17,565 nt of DNA, taken from NCBI GenBank assembly GCA_964650485.1, contig CAZYTX010000067.1:1-17565 (forward strand). Reading direction: 5' to 3'. Below are positions 1 through 7,815 of this stretch, piece by piece (position 1 is the first letter of the stretch; the number at the start of each line of letters is the position of its first letter). A model generated the notes under the pieces. The model was not told the origin of the DNA, made no database searches, and was given only the letters and a program-made list of their open reading frames with translations. The translations under genes and the position numbers were made by a program. The DNA comes from CAZYTX01 sp964650485 (lineage in GTDB: Bacteria; RBG-13-61-14; DATKZS01).

Positions 1-757
1 GCTCGCCGCCGGTTATCGCCGCTGCCGCCATGTATGTCCCGGTCTCTATCCTGTCGGGTATGACCGTGAACTCGACCGGGTGCAGCTCATCCTTTCCCGT
101 GATCTCTATCTTTGCTTTGCCCAGTCCCTTTATTTCCGCGCCCATGGCCTGAAGCATCTCTCCCAGTGCCGAGACCTCGGGCTCCATGGCCGCGTTGGTG
201 AGCACTGTTGTTCCCTGTGCCAGGGCCGCAGCCATCATCAGGTTCTCTGTCCCGGTGACGGTGGTGATGTCAAAGGGGAACTCGGCGCCCCGGAGCCTGT
301 CCGCTCGCGCCATGATGTAGCCGTGCTTCAGCTCGATGGAGGCGCCCATGGTCTCCAGGCCCTTGAGGTGCAGGTTCACCGGCCGGGCCCCGATGGCGCA
401 CCCTCCCGGCAGAGAGACCTCGGCCCTGCCCTCGCGAGCCAGCAGCGGCCCCAGGGCCAGTATGGATGCGCGCATGGTTTTGACCAGCTCGTAGGGGGCC
501 CTGACCGACCTGAGCCTGCTGGTGTTGACCTCGACCACGCCTTCCGAGTCCAGGCCGGAATCCTCCACCTCGGCCCCCAGCCTGCGCAGCAGCTCAATAA
601 TAGTGCGTATATCCTTGAGGTCGGGCACGTTTTTCAAAAGGTGCTTTCCCGGGGCCAGCATGGTGGCGCAGAAAGCCGGGAGGGCCGCGTTCTTTGCCCC
701 GCTGATCCTTACCGAGCCTTCGAGCCTGTTCTCCCCCTGGATAACGAGTTTCTCCAT
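1..757 (-). CDS. murA: MurA, UDP-GlcNAc 1-carboxyvinyltransferase (C-terminus cut by window edge)
   Basis: This enzyme transfers enolpyruvate from PEP to UDP-N-acetylglucosamine, the first committed step of peptidoglycan synthesis in the cytoplasm. Translation of the minus strand from ATG at 757 gives about 252 residues with no stop before the window edge; the family is usually about 420 residues, so roughly the last 40% is missing. Seen: the N-terminal SGAKNAALP motif with Lys22/Asn23 (substrate binding) and the LPGGCAIGARPVNLHL loop with catalytic Cys120. Cys rather than Asp at that site predicts fosfomycin sensitivity. The start has a GGAG Shine-Dalgarno about 8 bases upstream. prmC lies upstream on the same strand, a common pairing, but here about 180 bases with a large palindrome separate them. 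The assignment is secure. Confidence 0.96.
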   Translation of the reverse strand, partial: MEKLVIQGENRLEGSVRISGAKNAALPAFCATMLAPGKHLLKNVPDLKDIRTIIELLRRLGAEVEDSGLDSEGVVEVNTSRLRSVRAPYELVKTMRASILALGPLLAREGRAEVSLPGGCAIGARPVNLHLKGLETMGASIELKHGYIMARADRLRGAEFPFDITTVTGTENLMMAAALAQGTTVLTNAAMEPEVSALGEMLQAMGAEIKGLGKAKIEITGKDELHPVEFTVIPDRIETGTYMAAAAITGGE

Positions 758-835
758 GATTCACGCTCCGAGCTTCCAGCATATCTTTTCTTTCTTTTCC
801 ACTCAAGGCGCCGTGGCCGTGACCTTATGAATCGA

Positions 836-935
836 AACGCCAAGTCGCCGGGGAAGAAGAGAGCGCCAAGATTTAAGAGTCATTAAGAAAAAGCTTTTCT
901 TCCTTGGCGCTCTTGGCGTCTTGTGACTTGGCGTT
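836..935. repeat. Three-level nested palindrome built from CTTGGCG/CGCCAAG units
   Basis: The prmC-murA gap contains nested inverted repeats. The outer arms are AACGCCAAGTC (836-846) and GACTTGGCGTT (925-935). The middle arms are GAGCGCCAAG (861-870) and CTTGGCGCTC (903-912). The inner arms are AAGAAAA (885-891) and TTTTCTT (895-901) around a 3-base loop. The heptamer CGCCAAG occurs twice on the left and its complement three times on the right. It can fold into a long stem in RNA or DNA. It may be a dispersed intergenic palindrome, or it may attenuate read-through from prmC into murA. No long T tract follows it on the minus strand, so it is not a classical terminator. Confidence 0.8.
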
Positions 936-936
936 C

Positions 937-1836
937 TCAAGTGCGCGATGCGAGTCTGAATATCACCGCCCTGGGAATACGGTGGATATCCTCCCTGGTG
1001 GCCTCGTGAACAAGGCCGGCGCCGGCCATCTCTTCCACCTGGCTGGCCTGGTCAAAGCCCACCTCCACCAGCAGCCACCCGCCCGGGCGCAGGCGGGCTT
1101 TAGCTCCGGCGACTATGCGGCCGGTCACTTCCAGGCCGTCTTTCCCGCCGTCGAGAGCGGTCCATTTCTCGTGGTCTTTGACCTCGGACATCATGCTCCC
1201 CAGTTCGCCGGTCCTTATGTACGGGGGGTTTGCCGTGACCATGTCAAAAGGGGGCAAAGCCTGCACCGGCTCATAGAGGTCCCCGGTTAAGAGGGTGATC
1301 CTCTGTTCAAGCCCCAGTGCCCGGGCGTTCTCCCGGGCCAGCTCCGTTGCCTCGGGCTCGATGTCCGTCGCCCACACGCGCGCCCCTGGCATAGCCTTTA
1401 GTATGGCGAGCGCTATCGCCCCGCACCCGTTGCACAGGTCCAGCACCCTGGGCTCATGCACTCCCCTCACCCTCTGCAACGCCTCGTCCACCAGCACCTC
1501 GGTCTCGGGCCGGGGCACGAACATGCCGGGCCGAACCATAACCTCGATGTCGTGGAACTCCTTTTTACCCGTTATATGTGCCACTGGCTCACGCTCCCTT
1601 CTCCTCTTTATATAGCTGCGGAACCTGTCCAGGACCTCTTTCTCCGGCACCCGGTCGAAGCGGGTGTACAGCTCCATCCTTGCCGCTCCCAGTGCATGGG
1701 CGAGCAGAAGCTCCGCGTCCAGCCTGGCCGTCTCGATGTCCCTTTGCTTGAAGTCTTTTGTGGCCCAGCTCAGCAGCTCTCCCACGGTCCATTTCCCGGT
1801 TTTCTTCATTGATCCGTTCATGCTCGGGGGTTTCAT
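937..1836 (-). CDS. prmC: PrmC (HemK), release factor glutamine N5-methyltransferase
   Basis: PrmC methylates the glutamine of the GGQ motif in release factors RF1 and RF2 using S-adenosylmethionine. The 299-residue product has the family length and layout: an N-terminal helical domain (about 15-95), the PRPETE motif (108-113), a Rossmann SAM-binding motif (131-140), and the catalytic NPPY motif (203-206). The SAM loop reads DLCNGCG rather than the usual DLGTGSG; the key Asp and both main glycines remain. Its ATG overlaps the upstream porin's stop codon by four bases (ATGA), with a GGCGGGG Shine-Dalgarno-like stretch just before it, so it is probably translationally coupled. A second possible start is Met6. 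Confidence 0.95.
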   Translation of the reverse strand: MKPPSMNGSMKKTGKWTVGELLSWATKDFKQRDIETARLDAELLLAHALGAARMELYTRFDRVPEKEVLDRFRSYIKRRREREPVAHITGKKEFHDIEVMVRPGMFVPRPETEVLVDEALQRVRGVHEPRVLDLCNGCGAIALAILKAMPGARVWATDIEPEATELARENARALGLEQRITLLTGDLYEPVQALPPFDMVTANPPYIRTGELGSMMSEVKDHEKWTALDGGKDGLEVTGRIVAGAKARLRPGGWLLVEVGFDQASQVEEMAGAGLVHEATREDIHRIPRAVIFRLASRT

Positions 1837-3026
1837 TTCCCCGCCTGGAACTGCAGCATGAGGTAGTTGTTAACTCTTTGCTGGAAAGGCCCGCCAGTCT
1901 TCGACCGGCTGACGTCCACCCGCTGCCCCTGCTCGACGGGGACAACGTAATTCAGCATGACCAGGCTCATGTCCGAGAGCCTGTAGTTCAGGCCCGCGGT
2001 CCACCTCGTAACCTGGTCGAAGCGGCTCTGGAACACGGTCTCGTCCGTGTCCGCGGCGTTTGGCTCAATCCACTCCCACCTTACAAGTGCCTCCCATTTT
2101 TTCGTGAACCGCCAGCCCGCGGCGGCCCATGCCGAAAAGCTCCGGCCTTCTTCCCATGCGCCGTCCTTTTTGAGCTCGCGGCCCTCTACCCAAAGCCCGG
2201 TCCACTCGAAGGCGCCCCACAGAGGGGGACTACTTATCTCCGCGCCCGCGATCCACGACCAGGCTCTTTTCTCTCCTAGACTCTGATCCGAGCTTATGGT
2301 CTTCTCGAACCTCTCGGCATAGTAGCCGCCGAAGACCGAGGCCGGTCCCGCGTTCAGGGTTGCGCGGCCGCCGAAGCCCTTGTTGTAGTCGCGCGCACCC
2401 GATGGGAGAATGACATCCGAGAAGGCGCTGTACTCCGGCAGGTACCCGTTTATCGCGAACGCATCAATGGTGGCCCAGGGTAGTGGTGACAGCTTGATCT
2501 CGATGCCCGTGTTCTGTCTGCCCAGATCAGCCATTGACTGGTGTGTATACAAGAGGGGCAGGTCAATGAATCTCCACCTGCTCGCCGGCCGTTTATGGAG
2601 CATCCCCCATGATGGGAAGAATGTCCCGGCCTTGATGCTGACGAGTGGCATCGGGGTCAGTGTTATGCTGGCCCTCCTTATGCGGGCCGCCTGTGCGGTG
2701 CGATCTTCGAGACCCGGCTCCTCTTCGTCCCGCAGCGGGTCCAGGTAAGTTGTGTTCGAGACCAGAGCCTCGATCTCACAGCTTGCCGGCCCGGCAAGTC
2801 CGTGCAACCTGATGCCGGCCCACCTGAGTTCGGCCTCCTGTATATCTTCCACCCCGGTGTCCTCGTGCTCCGGCCTGTAAGTGAAGAGCACCTTTATAAG
2901 CGGGTCCAGCCGCAGGGTCCCGGCAGAGGTTGTGACCTCCCCCGCCCGGGTCAAGGATAAAGGCATGAGGAGTATTATGGGCAGGAGTGCAGCGGTCTTT
3001 TTTATCCTGCTTGACACCGCACCCAT
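1833..3026 (-). CDS. Putative outer-membrane β-barrel porin-like protein
   Basis: 397 residues. Seen: a signal peptide (basic residues 7-10, hydrophobic stretch 11-25, probable cleavage after the TRA at 26-28), then a long run of alternating polar and aromatic strands typical of β-barrels, rich in Trp and Tyr (for example GGYYAERF and the RWEW/RWTAGLNYR region). Near the C-terminus NYLMLQFQ resembles a closing strand, but the chain ends in AGK, not the classic terminal Phe. The layout resembles phosphate-selective or short-chain porin-like proteins; I cannot name the substrate. The start ATG shares one base with the stop of the DHH gene (TGATG), and its own end overlaps prmC, so all three are likely one transcript. 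Confidence 0.75.
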   Translation of the reverse strand: MGAVSSRIKKTAALLPIILLMPLSLTRAGEVTTSAGTLRLDPLIKVLFTYRPEHEDTGVEDIQEAELRWAGIRLHGLAGPASCEIEALVSNTTYLDPLRDEEEPGLEDRTAQAARIRRASITLTPMPLVSIKAGTFFPSWGMLHKRPASRWRFIDLPLLYTHQSMADLGRQNTGIEIKLSPLPWATIDAFAINGYLPEYSAFSDVILPSGARDYNKGFGGRATLNAGPASVFGGYYAERFEKTISSDQSLGEKRAWSWIAGAEISSPPLWGAFEWTGLWVEGRELKKDGAWEEGRSFSAWAAAGWRFTKKWEALVRWEWIEPNAADTDETVFQSRFDQVTRWTAGLNYRLSDMSLVMLNYVVPVEQGQRVDVSRSKTGGPFQQRVNNYLMLQFQAGK

Positions 3027-4048
3027 CAGCCCTGCTTTTCCGCCTTGACCGCGGGCTGGTCTTGCCGCGATCTCTTTCCCGGCATAGAAAGGCTTTTCTC
3101 GATGAACTGCTCCACGGATTCCGGGTTGTAGAGCTTTACCGAGGGGGGCAGTTGTCCAAGGGGTATCTCCGCCCGGGCGGCCGACTTGTGTCCGCCGGCG
3201 CTCCCGATCTGGGAGAAGTTCCTGTCCGCGATCTTTCCCGCGTCCCGGTTCAAGTTCCTCGACCTGAAAATTATCACCAGCTTCTCATGAGCGATCACGG
3301 ATACCACCACGAACTGTATGCCCGAGACCCTTATGAAGAAGTCGGCCAGGATTACGGCTATGTCCGGGGCCTCCGCTGCGCCGATATGTATTACCACGCG
3401 TCTCTTTTTCACCTGGAGCCGGCGTAGTGCGTAGTCGAAGTAGTGCAGTTGTCTAAGCGGTATCTCTGTCTGCTCGATGAGCCTCAGTATCCTGTAGTTT
3501 GCCCGGGTAAAGAGCCCGCTGAAGGCCTCGGCGTCGTTTTTGGTCATGCTCCTCTGGAACCTGTCGGTGTCTGTGATGATGCCGTAGCACAGCGCAGTGG
3601 CCAGCTTCTCGTTTATTCTCACCCTGGCGTTTGTGAGGTACTCTGTCATGATGGTTGATGTCGCCCCTGTGTCCGGCCTTATGTCCGTGAACCTGCAGTT
3701 GCACTCGGGCTGCACGGGGTGATGGTCCATGAGCACGTGCCATTCGGGGATTATAACGTCCGGGAACTGGTTCGGCTGGGCGTCCACCATGCACCACCTT
3801 GTGTAAGATTTCCTGTCCAGGTCCTTGAAGTTCTTCAGAGGAATGGCCAGCAGCTTGACCATGGTCTTGTTCTCGATCCTCTTTATGGACTCGTACGCCG
3901 CCACGTCCGCGGATGAACCGTTTTTGCTGAATAGCATGGACAGCGCCCAGGCGCTGGCCAGGGAATCCGGGTCCGGGTGTATGAGGATCAGGCCCCGCTC
4001 TCCCGGGCCCAGGAGCGGCTTCAGCTCTTGGTATCGGTTCTCGTTCAT
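3026..4048 (-). CDS. DHH/DHHA1-family phosphoesterase (NrnA/RecJ-like)
   Basis: 340 residues from ATG 4048. The DHH superfamily uses two Mn2+ ions to cleave phosphodiesters, and NrnA-type members degrade short oligonucleotides, pAp or cyclic-dinucleotide products. Seen: IHPDPDS (23-29), the Asp of MVDA (89), the signature DHH (108-110), TDTDRF (159-164), and a C-terminal DHHA1 substrate-binding motif GSAGGHKSAA (282-291). All catalytic motifs look intact. The Lys/Arg-rich tail after about residue 322 is family-atypical. A TTG at 4081 would add 11 residues but has no Shine-Dalgarno; ATG 4048 has GGAG very close to it. The exact substrate cannot be read from the sequence. Confidence 0.85.
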   Translation of the reverse strand: MNENRYQELKPLLGPGERGLILIHPDPDSLASAWALSMLFSKNGSSADVAAYESIKRIENKTMVKLLAIPLKNFKDLDRKSYTRWCMVDAQPNQFPDVIIPEWHVLMDHHPVQPECNCRFTDIRPDTGATSTIMTEYLTNARVRINEKLATALCYGIITDTDRFQRSMTKNDAEAFSGLFTRANYRILRLIEQTEIPLRQLHYFDYALRRLQVKKRRVVIHIGAAEAPDIAVILADFFIRVSGIQFVVVSVIAHEKLVIIFRSRNLNRDAGKIADRNFSQIGSAGGHKSAARAEIPLGQLPPSVKLYNPESVEQFIEKSLSMPGKRSRQDQPAVKAEKQG

Positions 4049-4085
4049 TCTCCAGTAAGCGTAAACATAGACATGCAGCAAATCA

Positions 4086-4099
4086 ACGTACGGGTACGT
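4086..4099. repeat. Perfect short inverted repeat upstream of the DHH gene
   Basis: ACGTAC-GG-GTACGT is a perfect 6+6 base inverted repeat in the gap between the nitroreductase stop and the DHH phosphoesterase start. It could be an operator or chance; there is no T tract on the minus strand, so it is not a terminator for the nitroreductase. Confidence 0.35.
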
Positions 4100-4121
4100 C
4101 TTTTAGTGGAGGACGAAAGAA

Positions 4122-4847
4122 TTACTCTACATTGCCCACTGCGGCAAGGTACACGTTCGTCTCCGACTCGCCGTCCACTCCCAGTATCTCGTTCACCTCG
4201 TCATCAAAGAAGGCTCCCATTGCGCAGCATCCTATTCCAATGTCCTCTGCCGCCAGGTAGACGTTTGCGCAGATGTGTGCGGCGTCCATGTAGATGTAGC
4301 GGTAAGCCCGCTGAGCGTACTTCCACTTGCACCTGTCCACGACCGCGGTGAAGCAGAAGACCGCGGCCGCGCGTGCGCACATCCCCTGTCCCAGTGCGGC
4401 CTCGGCCAGGTCCTTTCCCATGGTTCCCTTTTTCACCAGCTCCAGCGCGGTCTTCTTGATGTTGTAATGGTACACGCCCGGGTCCAGGTCCTCTACCCTG
4501 TTCACCACCAAGTACGTCTCTATGGGGTAGAGCGCCCCGGCCGAGGGCGCGGTGCGGAGAGTCACCGGCCCGGCCTCGGCCGTGGCCCCCTGCGCCGCCC
4601 ATAGCAGCCGTGATAAAGACTGGAGGGATATGGGCTCGCTCTTAAAGGTGCGCCGGGAGCGCCGGTCTTTGAGGGCCTGCCACAATGAGCCCTCGGGGGG
4701 CTCGACCTTTACGGACACTGTCTTTGCATCCTTGTACTCCTTGTAAAGCGGCGGCCGTCTGGCAGGCCTGGCCCCGCTCCATATCCTTGTGGGCGAGTAC
4801 TTGGTCATCTTGTGGTACTTGTCGCCTATGTGCTCGTCCCTCTCCAT
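4122..4847 (-). CDS. SagB/ThcOx-type nitroreductase-family dehydrogenase (stand-alone)
   Basis: 241 residues of an FMN-dependent nitroreductase fold. Seen: the FMN phosphate-binding RRSRRTF (62-68), TAPSAGALYPIE (99-110) typical of the SagB/ThcOx branch, and the late block AHICANVYLAAEDIGIGCCAMGAF (190-213). In azole-forming peptide pathways SagB oxidises azolines, but many stand-alone members have unknown substrates, and no YcaO or precursor-peptide gene lies in this window. The start at 4847 has a strong AGGAGG about 7 bases upstream. It begins 30 bases after the second Hsp70 stop and is probably co-transcribed with the chaperones. I cannot assign a substrate. Confidence 0.88.
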   Translation of the reverse strand: MERDEHIGDKYHKMTKYSPTRIWSGARPARRPPLYKEYKDAKTVSVKVEPPEGSLWQALKDRRSRRTFKSEPISLQSLSRLLWAAQGATAEAGPVTLRTAPSAGALYPIETYLVVNRVEDLDPGVYHYNIKKTALELVKKGTMGKDLAEAALGQGMCARAAAVFCFTAVVDRCKWKYAQRAYRYIYMDAAHICANVYLAAEDIGIGCCAMGAFFDDEVNEILGVDGESETNVYLAAVGNVE

Positions 4848-4877
4848 GAAAGTCCTCCTCTGCTCGGGCCGGCGGTC

Positions 4878-7097
4878 TTACGCAGTCTTCCCGGCATCGC
4901 CTTTTTCTTGTTCGCCTTCCCGTACCCAGTTCTCGATCTTGATCTCTTTTTCCGCGCCCGAGCGCTTGTCCTTTGCGCTCACCTTGAACAGGCCGCTCTG
5001 GTCAATGTCAAAGCAGACCTCGACCTCGGGCACGCCTCTCTTTGCCTTCTCTATTCCCGAGAGCACGAACTCTCCCAGGGAGGTGTTGTTCTGCACGTAC
5101 TCCTCCTCTCCCTGCAGCACGGTGATCCTCAGGTTTTCCTGCTGGTCCACGCATGTGGTGAACGTCTTTGTGGCCCTTGCGGGCAGCTTTGCAAACCGGT
5201 TTATGAGGGGCACGAAGTGCCCGCCGAAGTGGGCGATCCCCAGGGTGTGGGTGAGCACGTCCAGAAGCACGGGAGCGGCCACCATCTCTTCTTGTCCTTC
5301 CTCCTCTTCTTCCGCCTTCTCCTCTTCCAGACCCTCCTGTTCCATTGACCGGGTCCGGTCCTCCGCTGTCTCGATCGTATCAGGGTCAGCCAGGACCGGG
5401 TGATCTCCGGCCATTGCCTGGGCCGCCTGCTCCCGGGCGGCCTCGTCCGCGGGAGTGGCCTCTTCCTCGCCGGAGAGAGGCACCGGCTCCTCGGCCTCCG
5501 GCATCTCGGGTTCGAACTCTTCAGGCCCGGCTTTCTGCTCCTCCATGACCTGCTCAGCCAAAGCTCCCGGCATAGTGTCTCCAGGGGATGCAGAGAGGCC
5601 GCTCTGTTCCTCCGCATCGGCGAAAAAATCCTGCAGGCCCGCGCGCTCCGGTTCACTTGCCTGCTGTGGCCGGGGCCCTTCCTGCGGAGCAGGCTGCTGC
5701 TGCTCCACCCTTTCCGGCTCGATGGGCAAAGATGCGTCCTGCTTGTCCATTGGCAAGTGTTCTTGTTCAAGGTCTTTTACTGACGGAGCCTCTTTCTCTT
5801 TGGGTTCGGACACGGCTTCTTGAGCCGGCTGTCCGGGCATGGTCCGCTCCTGGCTCGAGACCGCTCCGGGCCGAGTCTTCTCCTGTGCCGCGGCCTGCTC
5901 CGGCCGAGTGTCCTTTGCCGCGGTCGCCTCGACCACCCTCCTCTTTTTAAGCATCTTCTGTCCGGAGAGGCTGGCCGCGTGTATGGCCGCGCCTATTCCC
6001 ACTGCCTCGTCCGCGTCCACCGAGGTGTCGGGCTCTCGGCCGAGGAACTCTTCCACCTTGACGAGCACCAGTGGCATCCTGGTCATTCCACCCACCATTA
6101 TTACGTTGTCCAGGTCCTTTATGCTCATGGAGGCGTCTTTTAAGAGCTTTTTAAAGACATCAATGGTTTTGTCTATCAGGTGACCCGTCATGTGCTCGAA
6201 CTGTTTCCTGTTTATCACGGCCTCCACCACGGCGAACTTGTCCAGGTCCGGGCAAATGGATGGGATGTTGATCTCGGCTTCATCGCTTTTTGACAGCTCG
6301 ATCTTTGCCCGCTCCGCGGCGTCCTTTACCCTTTGGTGGGCCATCTTGTCGTTAAATATGTTGATATTGTGCTTCTTCTTGAACTCCTCCACCAGGTGGT
6401 GCACCAGTATGTTGTCGAAGTCCTCGCCGCCTAAGTAGGAGTCCCCGTCCGTAGCCATCACCTCGAACACGCCCTGTCCGATGGACATGATAGACAGGTC
6501 AAAGGTGCCTCCTCCCAGGTCGTACACCGCCACGGTCTGCTCCACGTCCCTGTCGTACCCGTATGCCAGGGCCGCTGCGGTGGGCTCGTTTACGAGCCTG
6601 ACCACGTCCAGGCCGACCATGGTCCCTGCCTCTCGTGTGGCCTTCCTCTGCGGGTCGGTGAAGTACGCGGGCACGGTGATTATGGCGCGCTTGATCTCCT
6701 GGCCCAGGTGCTTCTTGCCTACTCTCAGCAGGTACTTCAGTATTATGGCGCCCACCTCGGTGGGTGAGAGCTCCTTGTCCCTGCCGCTTACCAGCACTCC
6801 CCCGTCTTTGGCTTCAGTGATCTCATAACCGAAGAGCTTCTTGGCCTCCTGCACCTCCTGGTCGGAGTATCTCCTTCCGATGAGCCTCTTTGTGGCCCAG
6901 ATGGTGGAGTAGGGGTCACTGATGACCTCCACCTTGGCTTGAGGGCCCACCATGATCCTCCCGTCCTCCATCACGTGTATGTAGGAAGGGGTCACGCGGT
7001 TGCCGCGGCTGTCAGGTATGACCACCGGCTTTCCGTCAATTACCATTGCCAGGCAACTGGTGGAGGTGCCAAGGTCAATTCCCGCTATCTGTTCCAT
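4878..7097 (-). CDS. Hsp70 (DnaK-like) with a ~225-residue acidic insert between ATPase and peptide-binding domains
   Basis: 739 residues. Residues 1-380 are a complete Hsp70 ATPase domain: GIDLGTSTSC (6-15), ATKRLIGR with Lys70, EPTAAALAYG (171-180), DLGGGTFD (193-200), VGGMTRMP (335-342). Residues 381-608 are low complexity, rich in Glu, Gln, Pro and Ala, ending in an almost pure Glu tract (589-604). The interdomain linker and β peptide-binding domain then resume at PVLLDVLTHTLGI (609-621) and run to about 723. The α-helical lid of normal DnaK is absent; the tail is a short charged stretch. The insert thus sits exactly in the allosteric hinge, which is unusual. Shine-Dalgarno AAGGTGG precedes the ATG by 5 bases. 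A J-domain gene and another Hsp70 lie upstream. I infer a specialised, not housekeeping, chaperone. Confidence 0.92.
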   Translation of the reverse strand: MEQIAGIDLGTSTSCLAMVIDGKPVVIPDSRGNRVTPSYIHVMEDGRIMVGPQAKVEVISDPYSTIWATKRLIGRRYSDQEVQEAKKLFGYEITEAKDGGVLVSGRDKELSPTEVGAIILKYLLRVGKKHLGQEIKRAIITVPAYFTDPQRKATREAGTMVGLDVVRLVNEPTAAALAYGYDRDVEQTVAVYDLGGGTFDLSIMSIGQGVFEVMATDGDSYLGGEDFDNILVHHLVEEFKKKHNINIFNDKMAHQRVKDAAERAKIELSKSDEAEINIPSICPDLDKFAVVEAVINRKQFEHMTGHLIDKTIDVFKKLLKDASMSIKDLDNVIMVGGMTRMPLVLVKVEEFLGREPDTSVDADEAVGIGAAIHAASLSGQKMLKKRRVVEATAAKDTRPEQAAAQEKTRPGAVSSQERTMPGQPAQEAVSEPKEKEAPSVKDLEQEHLPMDKQDASLPIEPERVEQQQPAPQEGPRPQQASEPERAGLQDFFADAEEQSGLSASPGDTMPGALAEQVMEEQKAGPEEFEPEMPEAEEPVPLSGEEEATPADEAAREQAAQAMAGDHPVLADPDTIETAEDRTRSMEQEGLEEEKAEEEEEGQEEMVAAPVLLDVLTHTLGIAHFGGHFVPLINRFAKLPARATKTFTTCVDQQENLRITVLQGEEEYVQNNTSLGEFVLSGIEKAKRGVPEVEVCFDIDQSGLFKVSAKDKRSGAEKEIKIENWVREGEQEKGDAGKTA

Positions 7098-7159
7098 GCT
7101 ACCACCTTCTCTCGCGCCCGGAGGGGGGCAAAGCTGACACTTGGATAGAACACACGACT

Positions 7160-7189
7160 ATTCTAGACGGGACAATAGGTTGCATGCAA
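7160..7189 (-). promoter_or_regulatory. Possible promoter before the second Hsp70
   Basis: On the minus strand TTGCAT (7189-7184) is followed after 18 bases by TAGAAT (7165-7160), a fair σ70-like pair in the 129-base gap upstream of the insert-bearing Hsp70. It overlaps a TTGCATGCAA palindrome (7180-7189) that could be a binding site. Only the sequence match supports this. Confidence 0.3.
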
Positions 7190-7226
7190 TGCATCAGGGT
7201 ACCGGGCAGGGAATCACAGTGACGGC

Positions 7227-7757
7227 TCAGCTCTTTTTCCTTTTCATCTTTATGAGCTCTTCGGCCTCGGCCAGCTTCCGCTTGAAGGTCTGGTTGCCGG
7301 GCTCCATTTTTATGGCCAGTTGCAGGTTTATCTTGGCGCTGTTGTAGTCCTTGTTCTGCATGGACATCTTGGCCATCTGGTAGTACTTCTTGCCCATGGC
7401 TGTTTGCCCCTCGTCCTCCTTTGACTTCTGGGCCTCTTCGATGAGCCTGGGGTTATAGCGCAGGAACTTGTTCCTCTCGGGGCCTTTTATGAGCTTTGTG
7501 TAGGCCACCCTTTTTTCCTGGTCCGAGAGCACCTTGTATGCCTCGCTTATCCTCTTGAAAATCTTCGTGACCATGGCCTGCACTTTCGGGTCCTCGTTGT
7601 AGAACTTGTCCGGATGGAACTGGCGCGACTGTCTGAAAAACGCGTTCTTGATCTCCTGGCTGAAGGCGTTGTCCTTCACCCGGAGAATCTGGTAGTAGTC
7701 CATCTCGTCAATGGCTTTTGACAGCGCCATCACTTCACTTTTAAACTCGGGATCCAT
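7227..7757 (-). CDS. J-domain co-chaperone with C-terminal TPR-like region
   Basis: 176 residues. The J domain spans about 19-88 (DYYQILRV, then HPD at 48-50 followed by KF, then RISEAYKVLSDQEKR), which in this family stimulates Hsp70 ATP hydrolysis. It lacks the Gly/Phe region, the zinc-finger repeats and the client-binding C-terminal domains of DnaJ. Instead residues 117-170 (GKKYYQMAKMSMQNKDYNSA and onward to MEPGN) look like a tetratricopeptide-type helical pair, followed by a basic tail KMKRKKS. It sits between two Hsp70 genes on the same strand (58-base and 129-base gaps), so it is the natural partner of one or both. The HPD motif is intact, so it should be active. Confidence 0.9.
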   Translation of the reverse strand: MDPEFKSEVMALSKAIDEMDYYQILRVKDNAFSQEIKNAFFRQSRQFHPDKFYNEDPKVQAMVTKIFKRISEAYKVLSDQEKRVAYTKLIKGPERNKFLRYNPRLIEEAQKSKEDEGQTAMGKKYYQMAKMSMQNKDYNSAKINLQLAIKMEPGNQTFKRKLAEAEELIKMKRKKS

Positions 7758-7815
7758 GCTAACCCTTTCCCCCTTAAGTCAAAGTCCGGATGAGAGGGCC
7801 TTATAAAGCCTGCTT

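Noticed and set aside
80..886. 268-codon open frame on the plus strand
   Set aside because: It is antisense to the clear murA sequence on the minus strand, has no family features, and is explained by GC-rich codon structure.
4789..5823. Several plus-strand open frames opposite the acidic insert
   Set aside because: The Glu/Gln-rich codons of the Hsp70 insert read as Ser/Leu/Pro-rich low-complexity text on the other strand; no start signals or motifs support them.
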